A stretch of DNA of 17,342 bases from contig JAMCZP010000264.1 in NCBI GenBank assembly GCA_023485185.1, positions 1 to 17,342 on the forward strand. Direction: 5' to 3'. The notes under the pieces are model-generated. The model searched no databases and had not been told where the DNA came from. It saw only the letters and a program-made list of their open reading frames with translations. A program made the position numbers and the translations under genes. Positions 14,401 through 17,342 of the stretch are shown here, piece by piece. The DNA comes from Gammaproteobacteria bacterium (GTDB taxonomy: Bacteria; Pseudomonadota; Gammaproteobacteria; Pseudomonadales; Halomonadaceae). How positions within the stretch are numbered: position 1 is the first letter of the stretch; each line of letters begins with the position of its first letter.

Positions 14401-15021
14401 CGCTATCAGAACCGTGCCTGGGCTGAGCGTTACGTTACTCAAGTAACGAAAGTGCGTGAGGCCGAAGCAGCACTAAACGGTGGCCAATCGTTGATTGAAG
14501 CTGTCGCCCATCAGCTCTATCGTTTGATGGCGTATAAAGATGAGTATGAAGTGGCGCGCCTTTACACCCAGAGCGATTTTCTGGATGAGGTCAAAGCGAC
14601 TTTCTCAGGTGATTACCAGCTAACTTTCCATTTGGCACCACCGCTGCTGGGTGGGCGTAAAGATGCGCAAGGGCGTCCGGTGAAGCGTCGTTTTGGCCCC
14701 TGGGTACTGAAGGCAATGGGCGCGCTGGCCAAGATGCGCGGTTTGCGCAATACCGCGTTTGACCCTTTCCGCTTCAGCGCTGATCGTAAGCTCGACCGCG
14801 CTTTATTGGCTGGCTACGAGCAGTTGATTGATGAGTTAGTGGTTCGTCTTGATGACACGAATCACGCCACGGCCTTAGCGCTTGCTAAGCTGCCAGAAGA
14901 GATTCGTGGTTTCGGACCAGTCCGCGAAGCTGCCGCTGAGAAAGCCAACGAGCGCCGCGAGACGTTGTTGAAGGAACTACGTGAAGGTCGCTCGAAGACC
15001 ATCGCTGTCGAAGCAGCTTAA
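11491..15021 (+). CDS. fused indolepyruvate:ferredoxin oxidoreductase family protein
   Basis: A 1176-residue single-chain 2-oxoacid:ferredoxin oxidoreductase. In order: a pyrimidine-binding domain (about 40-230, with GYRGSPLGGVD), a middle domain, and a thiamine-diphosphate domain (about 445-620, CSGCPHNSST and GIGCHFMASW). A cysteine block for iron-sulfur clusters follows: Cys654-x2-Cys657-x2-Cys660-x5-Cys666, then Cys687, Cys693 and Cys698. Then come the gamma-type domain (about 740-900, VGGVGGTGVVTVGQ) and a C-terminal extension. Enzymes of this fused type oxidise aromatic 2-oxoacids such as indolepyruvate and phenylpyruvate to acyl-CoA and CO2, reducing ferredoxin. It would compete with HPPD for arylpyruvates or take the phenylpyruvate and indolepyruvate that HPPD cannot use. 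Branched-chain oxoacids are an alternative substrate. It is divergent from an Lrp gene and ends before a 13-bp hairpin. Confidence 0.92.
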   Translation: MTTPSIAEQAGSLTQTLDIALDDNLLDDYELADRYTRGEGRVFLTGTQALVRIALRQAELDRRDGRHTAGLISGYRGSPLGGVDQEIWRAKAAMEEHHIDFVPAINEDLAATMMLGCQQVETDPERQVEGVFGMWYGKGPGVDRAGDALKHGNAYGSSPTGGVLVVAGDDHGCVSSSMPHQSDVAFMAWFMPVVSPASLAEYERFGLWGYALSRFSGCWVGFKAVSETVESGASVDVPPLPEYVTPDFDMPEGGLHYRWPDLPGPQLETRLEQKLAAVQAFATANPIDQYLFRQEQATFGLVTTGKGHLDLLEALRLLELDEAKLREMGVEIYKVGMVWPLHRPGILEFIHGKREVLVIEEKRGIIESQLKEYMSEPDHPGEVIVTGKQDETGKPLIPFVGELSPRLLAGFVAERLERFFKIDFSDKLATVDACQAGVKELGGVRRMPYFCSGCPHNSSTKVPEGSKALAGIGCHFMASWMDRSTESLIQMGGEGVNWVGKSRFTGNGHIFQNLGEGTWFHSGSMAVRQAVAANVNITYKILFNDAVAMTGGQPVDGQINVPMIARQSLDEGVRRVMVVSDEPEKYRGHEKEFPKEVTFHGREEMDTLQRELREIPGCTVLIYDQACAAEKRRRRKRGLMEDPARRVFINHHVCEGCGDCSVQSNCLSVVPRETELGRKRKIDQSSCNKDMSCVSGFCPSFVTVEGGGLRKGQGVAADNAFWKRISHLPNPSIASLAAPYDLLVGGVGGTGVVTVGQLITMAAHLEGKGSSVLDFMGFAQKGGAVLSYVRLASQPSELNQVRIEAGQADAMIACDMVVASSQKALNVLQPTTRIVANLAELATADYVLYRDADMQPSKRLNMLREAVGDERFASLDANCLAEQLLGDTVFSNMMMLGFAWQQGLVPLSELALQRALELNGVAVEKNRQAFAWGRLAVVEPDYLQQHLDTLPLSANATLDDVVARNSCHLERYQNRAWAERYVTQVTKVREAEAALNGGQSLIEAVAHQLYRLMAYKDEYEVARLYTQSDFLDEVKATFSGDYQLTFHLAPPLLGGRKDAQGRPVKRRFGPWVLKAMGALAKMRGLRNTAFDPFRFSADRKLDRALLAGYEQLIDELVVRLDDTNHATALALAKLPEEIRGFGPVREAAAEKANERRETLLKELREGRSKTIAVEAA

Positions 15022-15060
15022 GGCAACTCAATATAGGTAAAAAAGGCCACGCAATGAGTT

Positions 15061-15092
15061 TAATGCCAGTCAGTGAAGGCTGACTGGCATTA
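15061..15092. terminator. hairpin terminator after the oxidoreductase
   Basis: TAATGCCAGTCAG (15061-15073), loop TGAAGG, perfect 13-bp complement (15080-15092). It starts 40 bases after the oxidoreductase stop and faces the convergent MFS gene. No long T-run follows, so it may act with a factor or on both strands. Confidence 0.6.
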
Positions 15093-15133
15093 GCCGATGG
15101 GCTGGGTTTTCGGGCTGCTATAGGTCAAGGTGG

Positions 15134-15158
15134 ATTCCCGATAACCCCACTCGGGAAT
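15134..15158. repeat. REP-like hairpin element
   Basis: ATTCCCGA (15134-15141), 9-nt loop, TCGGGAAT (15151-15158). It sits within a GTGGATTCCCG ... CGGGAATGACGGG context like the dispersed ATTCCC/GGGAAT hairpins found between genes in many proteobacteria. A related CGGGAGTGACAG follows at about 15175. Probably one copy of a genome-wide repeat. Confidence 0.45.
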
Positions 15159-15194
15159 GACGGGGTGTGGTGGCCGGGAGTGACAGTGTTTCAG

Positions 15195-16385
15195 CTACGT
15201 CTCTTTTCGGCGGCGTACCAGCAGCCAGTGGCTTAGCAAGGCGAGTAGCCCCATCAGCCCGATCGTCAAGGCCATGGTGCGCGAGCTGCCGTCGTGGAAT
15301 TGCCCGACTAATCCACCTACCACAGCGGCAATCGTCATTTGCAAGAAACCAAATAAAGAAGACGCCGCGCCTGCACACTGAGGGTTGGGCGCCAGTGCAC
15401 CGGCCATTGTTTGTGGCATCAAAATGCCTACTCCCAGCATGAACACCATATGCGGCCCCACCACCGCCCACGGATGATGAACGCCAACGGTGGCCAAGCC
15501 CGCCATGACGACGCCCCCAGTTGCGCAGATTACGCTGCCCAAAGTAACGAGGCGATCACGACCTAGGCGGTGGCTATAGCGGCCGCTGACCAGAGTACCG
15601 ACGAAGAAGCCTGCGACAATCAGCGTGAACAGCACGCCATACAACGTAGGAGCGACACCCAAGTACTCGATGAGCACAAAAGATGAGCCAGAAAGGTACG
15701 CGAACAGCCCGGAGAACGCGGCCGCATTCACCAAGGTGTAGCCGATAAAGGCATGCTGAGTCAGTAGTAAGCGGAAGTTAGCCAGTACTGTTGTCGGGTG
15801 GATTGATTGCCGTCGCTCCTTCGCCAACGGCTCGGGTAGCATAAATATCAGCACCGCCAGCATCACTGCCGCGTAGAGCGCCAGCACCACGAACACCGAC
15901 TCCCAGCCAAAAAACAGCAGTAACCCTGCGCCCATCACAGGGGCCAGAGCAGGGGCGAGGGCCATCGTGCTTGCCATATAGGAGAGAATGCGCCCAGCCT
16001 CGATAGGGCCATGAATATCACGCACCGATGCCCGTGCTAATACCGGTCCAGCAGCACCGCCGAAGGCTTGTAGAAAGCGACCTACCAGCAACCACTCGAC
16101 GCTCGGCGCCCAGGCACACAGTAGGCTCGCAGCGAGAAACAGCGATAACCCTGCGATCATCACTGGGCGGCGGCCAAAGCGATCAGAGATTGGCCCGCAC
16201 AATAGTTGGGCCAGAGCGAATCCAGCCATATAGAGGCTAAGGGTCAGCTGTATTCGGTCTGGGCCAGTATTCAGCGCTTCTGTCATGGCGGGCATGGCAG
16301 GCAAGTACATATCCGTCGCCAGCGGACCGAGCGCAGTCACCGCGGCTAGGGCCACGACGGTAGAGGTAGAGGGCAGCTTTAGCAC
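15195..16385 (-). CDS. Bcr/CflA-type MFS efflux transporter
   Basis: A 396-residue inner-membrane protein with about 12 hydrophobic helices. TM1 has the DMYLPAMP signature (25-32) of the Bcr/CflA drug:proton antiporter group. MFS motif A, GPISDRFGRRPVMIAG (64-79), follows TM2. The RGLxG-like GRFLQAFGGAAGPVLARASVRD (102-123) is also typical of this group. The start is GTG, with AGGAG seven bases upstream, and the family's N-terminus fits it. It is on the same strand as maiA, 132 bp downstream. A role in exporting a toxic aromatic or drug is likely; no specific substrate can be read. Confidence 0.88.
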   Translation of the reverse strand: MLKLPSTSTVVALAAVTALGPLATDMYLPAMPAMTEALNTGPDRIQLTLSLYMAGFALAQLLCGPISDRFGRRPVMIAGLSLFLAASLLCAWAPSVEWLLVGRFLQAFGGAAGPVLARASVRDIHGPIEAGRILSYMASTMALAPALAPVMGAGLLLFFGWESVFVVLALYAAVMLAVLIFMLPEPLAKERRQSIHPTTVLANFRLLLTQHAFIGYTLVNAAAFSGLFAYLSGSSFVLIEYLGVAPTLYGVLFTLIVAGFFVGTLVSGRYSHRLGRDRLVTLGSVICATGGVVMAGLATVGVHHPWAVVGPHMVFMLGVGILMPQTMAGALAPNPQCAGAASSLFGFLQMTIAAVVGGLVGQFHDGSSRTMALTIGLMGLLALLSHWLLVRRRKET

Positions 16386-16491
16386 CCCTTAACTCCTTAT
16401 GGTTGGACGTGATGCCCCTTCGGACACGAGGCGGGCACCTTCACGAATGGAAAGACGCCCGCTTATGTTAGCCTGCTTAGTATGGCTTAAT

Positions 16492-16511
16492 TTGGCTTGG
16501 CTTGGCTTGGC
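16492..16511. repeat. 5-bp microsatellite (TTGGC)x4
   Basis: Four exact tandem TTGGC units, with partial units on both sides (TGGCTT before, TTCAG after). It ends seven bases before the maiA stop codon triplet on the plus-strand map, so it lies just 3' of maiA. Slippage could alter the maiA-MFS spacer but not the coding frame. Confidence 0.7.
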
Positions 16512-16517
16512 TTCAGC

Positions 16518-17162
16518 TTAGTTGGCGTCAGGCTGCGCCTCAGGTGCGGCCTTTGCAAAGGCTGGCAGCGACCGACAGTGGGCAGCGATACGCTGGATCG
16601 TCGGGTAGGCCGACAAATCGCACTCGAAGCGCTCTGCGTTATACACCTGCGGAATCAGGCAGATATCCGCAAGTGTTGGGGTGTCGCCATGGCAAAAGTC
16701 GCCGCTGTGGGGGTCAGTAGCAAGCGTTTCTTCCAGGGCTGCGAAGCCCTCGGTAATCCAGTGGCGATACCACGCTAACTTCGCCGCCTCATCCACTCCC
16801 AGCTCCCTGACCAGATACTTGAGTACCCGCAGGTTATTGAGTGGATGAATCTCGCAAGCGACTGACTGCGCAAGCGCACGAACTCTTGCGCGCGCTAACG
16901 CGTTAACCGGTAGCAGCGCGGGCTCGGGATGCACCTCATCGAGATACTCACAGATCGCCAGTGACTGGTTAACCACTGAGTTATCATCCAGTACCAGGCT
17001 AGGCACCATCCCCTGAGGGTTGCGCGCCAGATGCTCGCCACCACGCTGCTCGCCTTTCACCAGGTTGACCGGAACCTGATCGTAGTCCAGGCCTTTCAGG
17101 TTTAAGGCGATTCGCACCCGGTAAGCAGCCGACGAGCGGAAATAGCCGTAAAGCGTCGTCAT
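16518..17162 (-). CDS. maiA: maleylacetoacetate isomerase (zeta-class GST)
   Basis: A 214-residue glutathione-dependent isomerase converting maleylacetoacetate to fumarylacetoacetate in homogentisate breakdown. Family motifs: FRSSAAYRVRIALNLKG (8-24; usual SSxSxRVR, with Ser10/Ser11 near the glutathione thiol), NPQGMVPSLVLDD (48-60), QSLAICEYLDE (66-76), and in the C-terminal helical domain CHGDTPTLADICLIPQVYNAERF. Note Ala12-Ala13 where many relatives have Cys-Ser. Length is normal for the family. AAGGAAGG lies four bases before the ATG. It starts 21 bp after the fahA stop on the same strand and is clearly in one operon with it. Confidence 0.95.
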   Translation of the reverse strand: MTTLYGYFRSSAAYRVRIALNLKGLDYDQVPVNLVKGEQRGGEHLARNPQGMVPSLVLDDNSVVNQSLAICEYLDEVHPEPALLPVNALARARVRALAQSVACEIHPLNNLRVLKYLVRELGVDEAAKLAWYRHWITEGFAALEETLATDPHSGDFCHGDTPTLADICLIPQVYNAERFECDLSAYPTIQRIAAHCRSLPAFAKAAPEAQPDAN

Positions 17163-17183
17163 GTTGCCTTCCTTGTGTTGGCT

Positions 17184-17342
17184 TTATTTGGGCTGGTACT
17201 TCACGACTTGCTGATCGATCGTACCAAATATGTTGTTGCCATCGCGATCAAACATCTCGATACGAACCCGGTCGCCAAAGCGCATAAAGGGAGTTTTTAC
17301 CTGGCCGTACAGTATCTGCTCCACCATGCGCACTTCAACCCA
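17184..17342 (-). CDS. fahA: fumarylacetoacetate hydrolase, C-terminal fragment (cut by window edge)
   Basis: The last 52 codons of an FAA-hydrolase family protein, stop TAA at 17184-17186, open to the window edge. The tail contains RMVEQIL, TPFMRFGDRVRIEMFD and NIFGTIDQQVV, which are typical of the C-terminus of bacterial fumarylacetoacetases (fumarylacetoacetate to fumarate and acetoacetate). Its catalytic metal site lies upstream, outside the window. The coupling to maiA makes fumarylacetoacetase far more likely than other members of the fold. Confidence 0.85.
   Translation of the reverse strand, partial: WVEVRMVEQILYGQVKTPFMRFGDRVRIEMFDRDGNNIFGTIDQQVVKYQPK

Noticed and set aside
15118..15471. 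117-aa minus-strand open frame overlapping the MFS 3' end
   Set aside because: It is out of frame with the clear MFS protein and low-complexity; no family features.
1..17342. CRISPR arrays, tRNA or rRNA genes, riboswitches, phage or toxin-antitoxin genes
   Set aside because: No regularly spaced repeats, cloverleaf-like or conserved riboswitch sequences or matching proteins were seen on either strand.

Overview
The window reads as chromosome of an aerobic gammaproteobacterium, most likely a Halomonadaceae member (Halomonas-like). The reasons are the protein style, the mid-50s G+C of most genes by hand count of sample lines, and the pairing of TRAP transport with PhhR/homogentisate chemistry. 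The theme is catabolism of tyrosine, phenylalanine and hydroxyaromatic acids through homogentisate.

Left end (1-317): the last 39 codons of a probable IS630-type transposase, then two hairpins. Next, on the minus strand, come hpd (4-hydroxyphenylpyruvate dioxygenase) and a small Rieske protein downstream of it. Divergent from hpd are an Lrp/AsnC regulator and phhR (TyrR-type regulator) on the plus strand. The hpd leader holds two copies of a 20-nt repeat spaced 22 bp apart. phhR is followed by a 366-bp regulatory gap with a sigma-70-like promoter and two TyrR/PhhR-type boxes. This gap leads into a sodium:neurotransmitter-symporter-family transporter, probably for aromatic amino acids, which ends at a strong hairpin.

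Middle (5994-9465): a small cysteine-rich DUF6455-like gene with a well-spaced FNR/ANR promoter, then a LuxR-HTH regulator, both on the minus strand. Divergent from the regulator is a two-gene unit: a 562-aa class A flavoprotein hydroxylase plus a DUF2783-like small protein. This unit resembles 3-hydroxyphenylacetate 6-hydroxylase MhaAB, which makes homogentisate. The divergent promoter region carries a strong palindrome, a good candidate operator for the LuxR-type protein.

Right part (9544-17342): an orphan TRAP solute-binding protein and a second Lrp/AsnC regulator (minus strand). Divergent from these is a fused 1176-aa indolepyruvate:ferredoxin oxidoreductase. Then, on the minus strand, come a Bcr/CflA-type MFS efflux protein, maiA (maleylacetoacetate isomerase) and the 3' end of fahA (fumarylacetoacetase), cut by the window edge.

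How it fits together (inference): the SNF transporter imports tyrosine or phenylalanine. Transamination elsewhere gives arylpyruvates. HPPD sends 4-hydroxyphenylpyruvate to homogentisate, and the fused ferredoxin oxidoreductase offers a competing route to arylacetyl-CoA. MhaAB feeds 3-hydroxyphenylacetate into the same homogentisate pool, and MaiA and FahA finish to fumarate and acetoacetate. Homogentisate dioxygenase (hmgA) is not in the window and is expected just beyond position 17342. Four regulators (two Lrp, one PhhR, one LuxR-HTH) sit in this one locus.
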